Positions 17,383 through 25,388 of a stretch of DNA of 64,000 nt are shown in pieces. A program made the translations under genes and the position numbers. The first letter of the stretch is position 1, and every line of letters starts with the position of its first letter. The DNA lies in NCBI GenBank assembly GCA_023433275.1, contig JAEZDN010000021.1:124001-188000 (forward strand), read 5' to 3'. The notes below the pieces were generated by a model. That model was not told the DNA's origin and did no database searches. It saw nothing but the letters and a program-made list of their open reading frames with translations. This stretch comes from Verrucomicrobiota bacterium (lineage in GTDB: Bacteria; Verrucomicrobiota; Verrucomicrobiia; Opitutales; Opitutaceae).

Positions 17383-19575
17383 TCAGGGCGACGGCGCGGG
17401 CGGTTCACCGGCAGGCTTGGCCGCGAGCTTCTCCGCCTGCTTCATCTCCTCCAGTTGGAGCGGATGCTCCTCCAGCATCTCCGCCTCGGACATCCGGCCG
17501 GTGAGCCAGGCGAGGTTCATCGGATAGACGTCAGGGTTGAAGATCACGAAGTAGAAATGCCAGAAGATGATGGCGAGCGTGGCGAGGATGGCCTCGTAGT
17601 AGTGAATCGTGCGCGAGACATCAAAGCCGAGCTTGGAGAAGAGATTCATCGACGTGTTGTCGAACCAGAGGATCGCGCCCGTCACGCCCATCAGCAGCGT
17701 GCCCCAGACCATGGCCCAGTATTCGACCTTCTCGATGTAGCTGAAACGCCCGAAGGCGGGCTTCGTGGGCGCGAGCCCAAGATTGTATTTCAGCACGCGC
17801 CACGGGTCGAGCACGTCGCGCCAGCGCGGGAGCAGGTCGACGAGGAGTTTCCGGCCGGCCGGGGCGAAGGCCAGATAGCCGATATGCCACGCGCCGCCCG
17901 CGAGCATGATGACGCCCGCCACCCGGTGAATGAGGCCGCGCCATTCGAAAGCCCGATCGCTCACCCCGCGCAGGCCCACCACCCACCAGGCCTCGGGAAA
18001 GCGCAGCATGAACCCGGTGATCACCAACACCACGAAGCTCACCACCAGTACGAGGTGCTGCAGCCGCTCGTGCAGCGTCATGCGCAGATAGAGCCGGTGC
18101 GCAACGTGCGCCTCCTCGATCTCCCCCTTCTGGATGGCCAGCTTCCGGCGAATCTTCTTCAGGAAATCGAGACCGTTGTGCCCCAGCATGCCGCCGATGG
18201 TCACGGTGATCAGGATGAGGTAGAACGTGGCGATCCAATACAGGATGGGCGAATCCTCGCGCTGCTCGTCGCTCGAGTGCACCGCGCCGACGGCAAAGCG
18301 CCCCCCCGCCCCGGGATGACACTCGCCACAGGTCTGCATGAGGTTGGCCTTGTGCACGCTCGAGGTCGGGTCGTCCTGCGACTTGATGACGTGGCTGCCG
18401 TGGCAGCTCGCGCAATTGACCACGCTCACCGCGCCGCCGCGGACCGCGAGACCGTGGTAGCTGTCGGCAAAAGTCTTGAACGTGTCGCTCGCCAGTCCGT
18501 AGCGGCGCGTGAGCCGCACCGAGTCATGGCACTCGGCGCAGACCTGTTGCGCGAGGTTGGTCTTGTGCACCGGCGACGCAGGATCGGTGTGCGGCTTGAT
18601 ATCGTGCTCACCATGGCAGTCGGTGCAGCCGGCGGAATCGAGGTTACCCTTGCCCAGCGCCACGGCGTGCACGCTTTTCCGGTAGTCATCCGCGGCCTCC
18701 TGATGGCAGCGCGCGCAGGTGTCGGTGAGGTGCAGGCGGTTGACCGACGCGCTGCCAACGGCGGCCTTGTTCATGGCGTGGGCGCCATGGCAGTCCACGC
18801 AGCTCGCCGCCTCCGCCTTGCCCGCGCGCAGGGCCGCGCCATGGACGGAATGATCAAACCCGGCGACAAACTTGGCCCCCGCCTCGGCCTTGGCGCCGTG
18901 CCCGTTGTTGCCCACGTGACATGATTCGCACATTTCGGCCTGGGCAAGCTTCAGCGCGACCGACGGATTCTTGAGCGCGGTCGCCGAGATGGGTTCCCGA
19001 TGGCAAGACAGACAATCAGGGCTGTTGCGGTCGGCCGATACATCGCGCAGGGCGTGGGCGGAGGAAAGATAGCCGTCGCGCGCCTCCTCGTGGCAACGTC
19101 CGCACGACTCGGGCTGGGCCGCCGGCCGGTAGGCGAAGGCCGGGTTCTTCACTGGCAGCATCTCGTGCGGATCGTGGCATTCGGCGCAGGCGGTATCCCG
19201 GCCCTCGGGCAGCGGACTCAGTGCGAGCCGCGGATGAAAGGCATGTTTCGCCGCCGTGTCGCGATGGCAGGATGAGCAATCCACCGCCGGCAGTTTCGAG
19301 GGATGCTCGGGCTCGGTGATCGTGGTGTGACACTCAACGCAGGCGAGTTCGCGGTGGGCCGAGGCCGCATAAGCATCCGGCTTGATGCCGATCCATTCCT
19401 TGGGCTGGCCCTTCTTGCGCGCCTTGAACTCGGCCTCGTGGCAGTCCATGCACTCGCTGTTGGGCACGACCGGCGGACCGGACGGCTTGAGGTAATCGGA
19501 CGGCTCCGCCGCTCCTGTCGCAGTCAGGATGATCAGAAGGGCGGCCAGCCAGCGGGGCGCACGCGCAGTTTTCAT
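17383..19575 (-). CDS. 13-heme cytochrome c fused to b-type membrane domain (CbcL-like)
   Basis: 730 aa. A signal peptide (LAALLIILTATGAAEP) precedes thirteen CxxCH motifs from residue 42 to about 420 (ECMDCH, ACVECH, DCSSCH, ACAECH, SCGRCH, DCLSCH, MCESCH, SCVDCH, TCARCH, GCTDCH, VCAECH, NCASCH, TCGECH). After residue ~443 comes a polytopic b-type domain with histidines in or next to helices (LQHLVLV, LIHRVAGV, WHIGYLAF, IHYYEAI, WHFYFVIF). It shares the opening PNSECMDCHEAEFK and EWIG with the 11-heme paralogue. By analogy with CbcL it should be an inner-membrane menaquinol oxidase with a long periplasmic heme wire. The ATG at 19575 sits 33 bases after the shared upstream motif. Two more hemes than the paralogue suggests a different potential range or partner. 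Confidence 0.88.
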   Translation of the reverse strand: MKTARAPRWLAALLIILTATGAAEPSDYLKPSGPPVVPNSECMDCHEAEFKARKKGQPKEWIGIKPDAYAASAHRELACVECHTTITEPEHPSKLPAVDCSSCHRDTAAKHAFHPRLALSPLPEGRDTACAECHDPHEMLPVKNPAFAYRPAAQPESCGRCHEEARDGYLSSAHALRDVSADRNSPDCLSCHREPISATALKNPSVALKLAQAEMCESCHVGNNGHGAKAEAGAKFVAGFDHSVHGAALRAGKAEAASCVDCHGAHAMNKAAVGSASVNRLHLTDTCARCHQEAADDYRKSVHAVALGKGNLDSAGCTDCHGEHDIKPHTDPASPVHKTNLAQQVCAECHDSVRLTRRYGLASDTFKTFADSYHGLAVRGGAVSVVNCASCHGSHVIKSQDDPTSSVHKANLMQTCGECHPGAGGRFAVGAVHSSDEQREDSPILYWIATFYLILITVTIGGMLGHNGLDFLKKIRRKLAIQKGEIEEAHVAHRLYLRMTLHERLQHLVLVVSFVVLVITGFMLRFPEAWWVVGLRGVSDRAFEWRGLIHRVAGVIMLAGGAWHIGYLAFAPAGRKLLVDLLPRWRDVLDPWRVLKYNLGLAPTKPAFGRFSYIEKVEYWAMVWGTLLMGVTGAILWFDNTSMNLFSKLGFDVSRTIHYYEAILATLAIIFWHFYFVIFNPDVYPMNLAWLTGRMSEAEMLEEHPLQLEEMKQAEKLAAKPAGEPPAPSP

Positions 19576-19607
19576 CTTCCGCGTGCATCATCGCACAGTT
19601 GGCGACC

Positions 19608-19649
19608 GTCCGCTCCGCAGGCGTTGGTGGGCGCGGGGCGTAAATTGCG
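19608..19649 (-). promoter_or_regulatory. Shared upstream motif, copy B (12-mer / 18 bp / 12-mer)
   Basis: Plus-strand GTCCGCTCCGCA (19608-19619), then 18 bases, then GCGTAAATTGCG (19638-19649). The first word is identical to copy A at 16654, the second differs at one base, and the 18-base spacing is the same, while the 18 spacer bases have diverged. It sits 33 bases upstream of the 13-heme gene start. This pattern suggests two constrained contact sites, although a shared origin by duplication is also possible. Confidence 0.55.
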
Positions 19650-19779
19650 GGAAGTTATCCGTACAAGACTGCGGCTCGCGGCCGTTGGGCGCGTGAATTG
19701 GGCGCAAGCGTAGGAATGCAGAGTTTCTCCACCGACTGCAGACGTCGCGAAACCCGACTCTCCGAAAAGCCAGAGGTGA

Positions 19780-19799
19780 AGCCCGCGCTCACGCGGGCT
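19780..19799. repeat. 8-4-8 hairpin after the NapC-like gene
   Basis: A perfect hairpin AGCCCGCG-CTCA-CGCGGGCT, lying 41 bases downstream of the stop of the minus-strand 7-heme gene. It has the same 8-bp stem and 4-nt loop geometry as other intergenic hairpins in the window. No T-run follows on the minus strand, so a terminator role is uncertain. Confidence 0.7.
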
Positions 19800-19840
19800 C
19801 GTTAGGATCCCGCGCTAAGGGCGGGTTCCACCCCACCTCC

Positions 19841-21340
19841 TCACTTCCCCTGGATGCCGCCGTTATGGCAATCCGCGCAGGTCAATTCCTCGTCGTACTC
19901 CCCGTTGGGGTGCACGAACTCGAGACCAGTCGGGCTGATGGATGCCAGCTCCTCCCCCTTGCCCTGGGCGATGATCGTGTGGCACGACGTGCAATCGCTG
20001 GCCCGGACGGTCTCGCCCTTCTCGGTGCGGTGCTTGTCATCGTGGCAGCGGAAGCACCCCGCCCAATCCTTGTGGCCGATGTTGTTCGGATAAACGCGCC
20101 AGTCGGCCTTGCGCTCGGGGAAGATGGTGGTGGCGTAGATCTGCTGCACCGCCGCGATCGTGGCCGGCAGGTCGGCGTGGTCCTTGTACTTGCTCCGGAG
20201 GAACTCGGCGATCTTGGCCGGCGCCTGCGGTGCGGACGTGATGTCTTCCTGCAGCATCGCCTGCACGGCGGTGCGCTTGATATTGGGGAGCTTGGTGCTG
20301 ACCGTGCCCAAGGCCATCGCGTGCTCGACGGCGTCGTTGGCCGTCGGAAAAACGTGCGCGGGACGGTTGTGGCAGTCCATGCAATCCATCAACCGGACCA
20401 GATCGGCGGGCGGCTCGCCCTTGAATGACTCGTTGCGGAAGATCTTCACGGAGCCTTCCTTTTTGTCCGTCACGCGCATCCAGACGATATCCTGGCGTTT
20501 CTCATCGACCGCGTAGTACTCGACCGTGCTGTCGGGGCTCACGTGCCAGTGAATGCCACCGAGCGGACTGCCCGGCCGGCCGGAATTCACATGCATCAGC
20601 ATGCGGATCGTGTGCGGGTCGTTGCGGCGGTTGGAAAGGTAATGATCGTACACCATCTCGACGTTGCCGTGGAATTTCTCCGGCCAGTGGCATTGCTCGC
20701 AGGTTTCGCGCGCCGGGCGAAGATTATGCACGGGGGTGGGAATCGGGCGCTGGTAATTGTCGAGAACGAAGCCAATCAGCTGACGCGTGCCATTGACCTT
20801 GGCCTGGATGAACGCGGTGGCTCCGGAGCCCACGTGACACTGGACGCAATCCACCCGGGCATGCGCGCCGCGTTGATACGTCTCATACTCCGGATTCATC
20901 GCGGTGTGGCAGACCTGTCCGCAAAACTGATTGGACTCGGCGTAATGGTAGGATTGGTAGCTGCCGAAGGCGCTGAGCAGGAGGAAGACCACACCGCCAC
21001 ACCCGAACAGTACCAGCAGCCGGCGCTGGTTATGATTGTTGAAGTCCAGGCGCCACTTGTCGGGCTGGGTGGCCGCATGCTTGATTGCCCAGCGACGCTG
21101 GGCCCACGCGCCGAAGAACGTCAGCGCGATGCCGGCGATAAGGAATCCCGGCGCCACGATGTAGGTGAATATGCCCAGATAGGGATTCTGGTTCGAGCCC
21201 GTGAGATCCATCCATGTCAGGAGGGCAAACGAGAACAATGCGCCGATGGCGAGGACGGCACCGATGGCGGAAATCCAATTATTGAAGTGCGAACGTGGCT
21301 TCAGGACCGGCGTGGATGATGGCTGGGATTCGTCACTCAT
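19841..21340 (-). CDS. Membrane-anchored 7-heme NapC/NirT-like cytochrome c
   Basis: 499 aa. Three predicted membrane helices lie near residues 23-43, 55-78 and 107-126. Heme sites follow: a CX3CH at C140-H145 (CGQVCH), then CxxCH at C165, C214, C320, C429, C450 and C488. The first heme context (FCGQVCHTAMNPEYETYQRGAH) matches NapC/NrfH-type quinol dehydrogenases, where a methionine or other residue near the first heme faces the quinol site. The C-terminal part adds hemes beyond the four of classical NapC. It probably passes electrons from menaquinol to periplasmic cytochromes. The start at 21340 (MSDESQPSS) was chosen because the 16 codons upstream are not conserved-looking and cross the terminator of the preceding gene. 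Confidence 0.85.
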   Translation of the reverse strand: MSDESQPSSTPVLKPRSHFNNWISAIGAVLAIGALFSFALLTWMDLTGSNQNPYLGIFTYIVAPGFLIAGIALTFFGAWAQRRWAIKHAATQPDKWRLDFNNHNQRRLLVLFGCGGVVFLLLSAFGSYQSYHYAESNQFCGQVCHTAMNPEYETYQRGAHARVDCVQCHVGSGATAFIQAKVNGTRQLIGFVLDNYQRPIPTPVHNLRPARETCEQCHWPEKFHGNVEMVYDHYLSNRRNDPHTIRMLMHVNSGRPGSPLGGIHWHVSPDSTVEYYAVDEKRQDIVWMRVTDKKEGSVKIFRNESFKGEPPADLVRLMDCMDCHNRPAHVFPTANDAVEHAMALGTVSTKLPNIKRTAVQAMLQEDITSAPQAPAKIAEFLRSKYKDHADLPATIAAVQQIYATTIFPERKADWRVYPNNIGHKDWAGCFRCHDDKHRTEKGETVRASDCTSCHTIIAQGKGEELASISPTGLEFVHPNGEYDEELTCADCHNGGIQGK

Positions 21341-21354
21341 GGGGGCAGGTTGGG

Positions 21355-21393
21355 GTAAAAAGCAGACGGCGTGAACCGTTAAGTTCACGCCGG
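21355..21393 (-). terminator. Rho-independent terminator after the monoheme cytochrome gene
   Basis: A perfect 10-bp stem CGGCGTGAAC (21367-21376) / GTTCACGCCG (21383-21392) with loop CGTTAA. In the minus-strand direction a T-run follows (complement of AAAAA at 21357-21361). It lies between the stop of the monoheme cytochrome c gene and the start of the 7-heme gene, so it may reduce read-through and set stoichiometry within the cluster. Confidence 0.7.
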
Positions 21394-21422
21394 GAGGTGA
21401 TTTGTGACCGGAGAATGGATCC

Positions 21423-21764
21423 TCAGGCCTTCAGCCCGCGAATATACTCGACCAGTTCCTTGGCTTCCTTTTCCGGGTTTTCGAATTCGTCCTTGTATCC
21501 CTTCATGCGCTCTTTTCCGTTCTCGAAGTAGCCCTCGAGGATGGCCTTGAGCATGGCGTCGTCCTTGAGCTCGGCTTGCACGGCGGGGTCCGTGTAGTCA
21601 CGAATCTTGAGCTTCTTGCCCTGCTTGGTCTGGGCCTTGCCGTCCTCGCCGTGGCAGGATGCGCAGTTGTTTTCCCAGTTCTCTGCCGCCGTGGCGGCGC
21701 GGCCGACAACACTGAGGGAGATAACGGACAGACTGAGCAGTGCGATTTTGGTGGTGGTTTTCAT
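21423..21764 (-). CDS. Small monoheme cytochrome c
   Basis: 113 aa. A signal peptide (MKTTTKIALLSLSVISLSVVGRAATA) is followed by one heme c site (NCASCH) and a class I cytochrome c body with a C-terminal helix (ELVEYIRGLKA). A methionine in RMKGYKDEFENPEKE is the likely sixth heme ligand. It is charged and soluble, so it fits a periplasmic shuttle between the inner-membrane quinol oxidoreductases and the outer-membrane conduit encoded immediately upstream. A rho-independent terminator follows the gene. Confidence 0.9.
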   Translation of the reverse strand: MKTTTKIALLSLSVISLSVVGRAATAAENWENNCASCHGEDGKAQTKQGKKLKIRDYTDPAVQAELKDDAMLKAILEGYFENGKERMKGYKDEFENPEKEAKELVEYIRGLKA

Positions 21765-21856
21765 GGGGAATGAAGTGGAACGAATGGACGCTGGATGTTT
21801 GCCGGGAGACTGGCCATCAGAAACAGAGATCGGTGGCCGGATTTCCCCGGGTTGTC

Positions 21857-24010
21857 CTAGAGCGAATGCTCAAAGGAGAGATAGGCAAGCGGTCCCTTGT
21901 AATCACCGTAGCCCCCGAGCGTGTTATTCCGGCTCTCCAGATAGCCCAGCCGGGCGTTGACAATTAACCGGTCGGACAACTTGTGCTTCACCCCGACGGT
22001 CACAGAACGCTCGAGGATATCCGACCCGTAGGGCATGGTGTGAGAGGCCAGGTACGCGTCAGAATTATCCGCGCGATAGTACGAAAAGCGAAGCAGGGCG
22101 TCGGTATTCTTGGCCACGGCCCAGCCGCAGACGAAGCTGCCGGTCACGTAGTTGTTGTTCGCATTTTGAAGAATACGGTTGGTGTCGTAGCCCGCATTCG
22201 CACCGGCCGGAGGCGTGAGACCCGCCCGCGGATAGATTGTGCTGAGCGTGCTGTAGACGACGTTGCCGTTCAGTTGCATCCAGCTCTGCTTGTTGGGACT
22301 CCACGAGAGGCTGCCGCCGATGTCGTGGTGATCCACGTCGCCGGAATCGTAGAGCGGGAAGAGCGGTTGAAAGCCCATCGTCCGCATCTCGCCGCTCTGA
22401 TAAACGTAGCGTGTGGTGAGAGACACGGCCTCCACCGGCTTGATCACCGCGGTGAGCTTCAGGCCCTGCATGTCGGATTCGATCCGGTAGAAGTCGCCGA
22501 GCTGGGCATCGAAGCCGAGGGCCTCGGTGGAGCTTTGCCTCGTGAAGAGCTCGGTGCGCAGACTGAGGGCCCCGGTTGCGTTCCAGACCGCGCCCACCGT
22601 GAACTGGTCACGCGACTCGGAATTATCATTGATCGCCAGCGTGCCGTTGGCGGCCGTGTTGGTGTTATAGGCAGAGGTGTTGCGGCTCTCGCCGGAGAGA
22701 CTGCGCATGCTGCCCTTCGCATAGAGACTCAACCCTTTGATGCCCGTGTAGCGGGCTTCAACCACCGGCGTGCTCGACTTCGTGTCCCGCTTGGACCAGG
22801 CAAGTCGCGGAGTGTACGTTGTCCCCGAAAGCACGGTGAAGTCGCTGCGGGCCCGGGAACTCATATCGTCCGCGCGAACGCCGGCCATCAGGTAAAGGGT
22901 CTTGGACGGCTTGTAATCCAAGGCAAGAATGCCGGTGTAGGTGTTGATGTCACCCGTGCCGGTAAGGGCGGTGTAGCTGGTGGAGCGCACCTGGTTGACG
23001 ACTCCACCCGCCGCGGGCGTCCAGGAGATGATGTCGCGATCGCCCGAGAGGTCCGCCCGGACTTGCTGGTAGCTGGCGCTTGCGCGGAGCGCCAGCTTGT
23101 CGGTGATCGCCGTGTTGGTCTTCACGATGACGGCGTCCGACTTGTTGCGAAGGCCGTCGGTCTGCGTATAGGACTGCTGGTTGGCCCAGGTGATCGGATT
23201 GAGCAGGGCCAGAGCGGCATTCGAAGGTGTCGGGAAAGGCACGCTCTGCCCCGGGGAGTTCATGACATAGCGCGTGTTTAGGTTGTCCACTTCGCTGTGA
23301 GTTGCGATCACCTCGACGGTCGTGTCCTTGATCGTGTGCTGGATGGTTAAGGTCAGTTCCTGCTGGCGTTCGCCCAAGTCGATGTAGCTGGGGGCGAACT
23401 TGCGCACCGGCGTGATGGGGTTGGGCGCTACATTGAAGGGCAGACCGGTCAGGCTCGAGGAACCCCAGATCGTGGAGTTCTTGCGACCGTTGCGCAGTTC
23501 ATTGGCGTAATGAAGGCTGAGCACCGGCCGGTCGGGCAGCGCGGTTTTCACGTCCATCCAGAAACGGCCGCGGTCCACGAACAGGTCACGGTTGGTCAGT
23601 GACAGGAAACGGCCATTGGTGGGGAAAAAACCGCCCACCCCATCGTAGAAGGTGCGGAAGCGCTTGTATCCGGTCTCAATGCTGCCGACCTCGTCCTTGC
23701 TGAACTTCAGCCGGGCAAGGTAATCCTCGGAACCGAGCATGGCCCGGCCCTCGGCTTCGTAATAGACATCCTTGGCGGTGCTGCCTTTGTAGAGGAGAGC
23801 CTCGATGCCTCCCCCCTCGGGCGCCTCGCCCGTGCCGCGTTTGAATGCGGACTCGCTGCCCGACACACTGGTGCCGTAGCCGGTCACCTTGATGTAGCTT
23901 TCAAACGGTGCAAAGGTTTCGGCGCCACGGGCGGAGACGGCCAGCAGGCCGAGCATGGCGCTGGCCAGTAGCCCGGCACCGCGGAGGGAATGGGAAAACG
24001 TCGCGTTCAT
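21857..24010 (-). CDS. MtrB/PioB-like outer-membrane beta-barrel porin
   Basis: 717 aa with a signal peptide (LLASAMLGLLAVSARGAE) and then alternating amphipathic beta-strand sequence throughout, ending in GPLAYLSFEHSL. Length and texture match MtrB/PioB-type barrels (about 700-800 aa), which surround an MtrA-type multiheme cytochrome and let electrons cross the outer membrane. The assignment rests largely on context: the gene directly upstream, 18 bases away, encodes a DmsE/MtrA-like cytochrome. The N-terminal CxxC found in Shewanella MtrB is not present. No gene for an extracellular terminal cytochrome (MtrC/OmcA type) is visible nearby. Confidence 0.75.
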   Translation of the reverse strand: MNATFSHSLRGAGLLASAMLGLLAVSARGAETFAPFESYIKVTGYGTSVSGSESAFKRGTGEAPEGGGIEALLYKGSTAKDVYYEAEGRAMLGSEDYLARLKFSKDEVGSIETGYKRFRTFYDGVGGFFPTNGRFLSLTNRDLFVDRGRFWMDVKTALPDRPVLSLHYANELRNGRKNSTIWGSSSLTGLPFNVAPNPITPVRKFAPSYIDLGERQQELTLTIQHTIKDTTVEVIATHSEVDNLNTRYVMNSPGQSVPFPTPSNAALALLNPITWANQQSYTQTDGLRNKSDAVIVKTNTAITDKLALRASASYQQVRADLSGDRDIISWTPAAGGVVNQVRSTSYTALTGTGDINTYTGILALDYKPSKTLYLMAGVRADDMSSRARSDFTVLSGTTYTPRLAWSKRDTKSSTPVVEARYTGIKGLSLYAKGSMRSLSGESRNTSAYNTNTAANGTLAINDNSESRDQFTVGAVWNATGALSLRTELFTRQSSTEALGFDAQLGDFYRIESDMQGLKLTAVIKPVEAVSLTTRYVYQSGEMRTMGFQPLFPLYDSGDVDHHDIGGSLSWSPNKQSWMQLNGNVVYSTLSTIYPRAGLTPPAGANAGYDTNRILQNANNNYVTGSFVCGWAVAKNTDALLRFSYYRADNSDAYLASHTMPYGSDILERSVTVGVKHKLSDRLIVNARLGYLESRNNTLGGYGDYKGPLAYLSFEHSL

Positions 24011-24028
24011 GGGTGGAGTGTCCGGGGG

Positions 24029-24823
24029 TTAGAAGCGGAGGTGGTAGCTGGCGTTTGAACCATGGACCGCTTCGTGGCAGCCCGCGGACCAGCAGGTGCC
24101 CTGCATGGAGCGGGCATTGTGATTGGCCACGCTGTCGCCGAGGGCGTTGGCGTTGATCTGGCCGGGACCGGTGTGCGCGAGCGCATGGCACGAGAGACAA
24201 AGGTTCGCATCGCGGGCCCGGAGCATCTTCTCGTTCGCGGTGCCGTGGGGATTATGGCATGACACACATCCTTCGCGGGTACCGCCGTGTTCATACACGA
24301 ATGGCCCGCCCTGCGTCGTGTGGCACTTGATGCAGGATGCGTTCATGTCTTCCAGGACCAGGGCGTTCGCGGAGGTGATTTCCGCTTCGTGCGAGTTATG
24401 ACAATCGTTGCAGGTCATCTTGCCCGAAAGAACCGGATGGGCGTGCGCCTGGTTGAACTCACCGCGCTTGTCGAGGTGGCATTGGAAACAGGTCTCGGGG
24501 GATCCCTGCGGATTGATGATGGTGCCGAGCTCACCGCCGGACTTCACGTGCAGCGAAGCCGGGCCGTGACAGGATTCACAGCTGATCTCCTGACCCTTTT
24601 CATTCGGGGCAAAAAGCTTGGCGTGAGCGGCGTCATGGAATTTGGAGGTGACGTCCTCATGGCATTCGGCGCACTTGGCGGAACCCACGAAAGTCGCGCC
24701 AGGGATGGACGGGGGCATGACTACGGTTCGTTGCACCATCACGCATCCGACGAGGAACAGGCCCCAGATGGCGGTGCCGCCAAAAATCATCGTGGTCTTG
24801 GACCAGCTAGGTTTGAAGCTCAT
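24029..24823 (-). CDS. DmsE/MtrA-like 8-heme cytochrome c
   Basis: 264 aa. An N-terminal hydrophobic segment contains LFLVGC (C27), a possible lipobox. Heme sites are CxxCH at C51, C82, C112, C138, C164, C186 and C209, plus a final CX4CH (C244-WSAG-C249-H250). The spacing and motifs such as FVGSAKCAECHEDV, SCESCHGPAS, CNDCHNSHE and CVSCHNPHGT match the DmsE/MtrA family, whose members form the heme wire inside an MtrB barrel; classical members have ten hemes, this one eight. It is the first gene of the minus-strand cluster and lies 18 bases upstream of the barrel gene. The start ATG 24823 was chosen over an upstream in-frame ATG at 24916, which would add 31 residues before the hydrophobic segment. 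Confidence 0.87.
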   Translation of the reverse strand: MSFKPSWSKTTMIFGGTAIWGLFLVGCVMVQRTVVMPPSIPGATFVGSAKCAECHEDVTSKFHDAAHAKLFAPNEKGQEISCESCHGPASLHVKSGGELGTIINPQGSPETCFQCHLDKRGEFNQAHAHPVLSGKMTCNDCHNSHEAEITSANALVLEDMNASCIKCHTTQGGPFVYEHGGTREGCVSCHNPHGTANEKMLRARDANLCLSCHALAHTGPGQINANALGDSVANHNARSMQGTCWSAGCHEAVHGSNASYHLRF

Positions 24824-25388
24824 GTGGTTTGATTCGGTCTTGGTTTGGATTGTGGGGATCGGGGGCCTGAATCGATGGAGTGAGTATCGGAATATTCGCG
24901 ATTTACGGCTGCGCATCGTTTGCCACCTCGTACGCGAGGCTTGTTAAAAGGCGCGCAGGACAAAACTCTTTTTCCGTCCTGCGACGCGAAAAACACCTTG
25001 ACCGCCGCGGGTGCGCATCCCTTGCCCGGCCCCAGTGGGCCGGAAAAGACGAGACGCTTCTCGGTGAAGATTGACTGGAACGAGACGGAGCCACGCGAAA
25101 CTGCGATGTTGCACCAGCACAGACCGCGTCAGAGGGAACCAGTGGCGGAAAAACTGCGCCCCCGGGGAAGCGAGGGCGACCAAACCAAGCAGCCAGAAGT
25201 GCAGCGCTTGAGCATCGGGAATCCCTCCGTGGGAAATTACGGAAATTATACGTGCCGACGGATTCATCGCCGTGAGAAAAACCCGTTCGCCCTGCCGGTC
25301 GAGCCGGGAACCAGCAGGGTCGCAACGGATGCGCGCCCCCCTGCCCGGCTCGCGGCATGCCATATCGGCGCCGTCCACCATTTGCGAA
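24824..25388. other. 565-base intergenic region upstream of the cytochrome cluster
   Basis: I find no convincing gene here. Open frames exist on both strands but have no family resemblance and implausible composition. The region must contain the promoter of the DmsE-like gene. Two small structures are visible: an inverted repeat CGCAGGAC (24954-24961) / GTCCTGCG (24976-24983) around an AT-rich loop, and CCGGCCC-CAGT-GGGCCGG near 25025-25045. A GCGATTTACGGC near 24900 weakly resembles, in the opposite orientation, the second word of the motif upstream of the two multiheme fusions. Confidence 0.5.
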
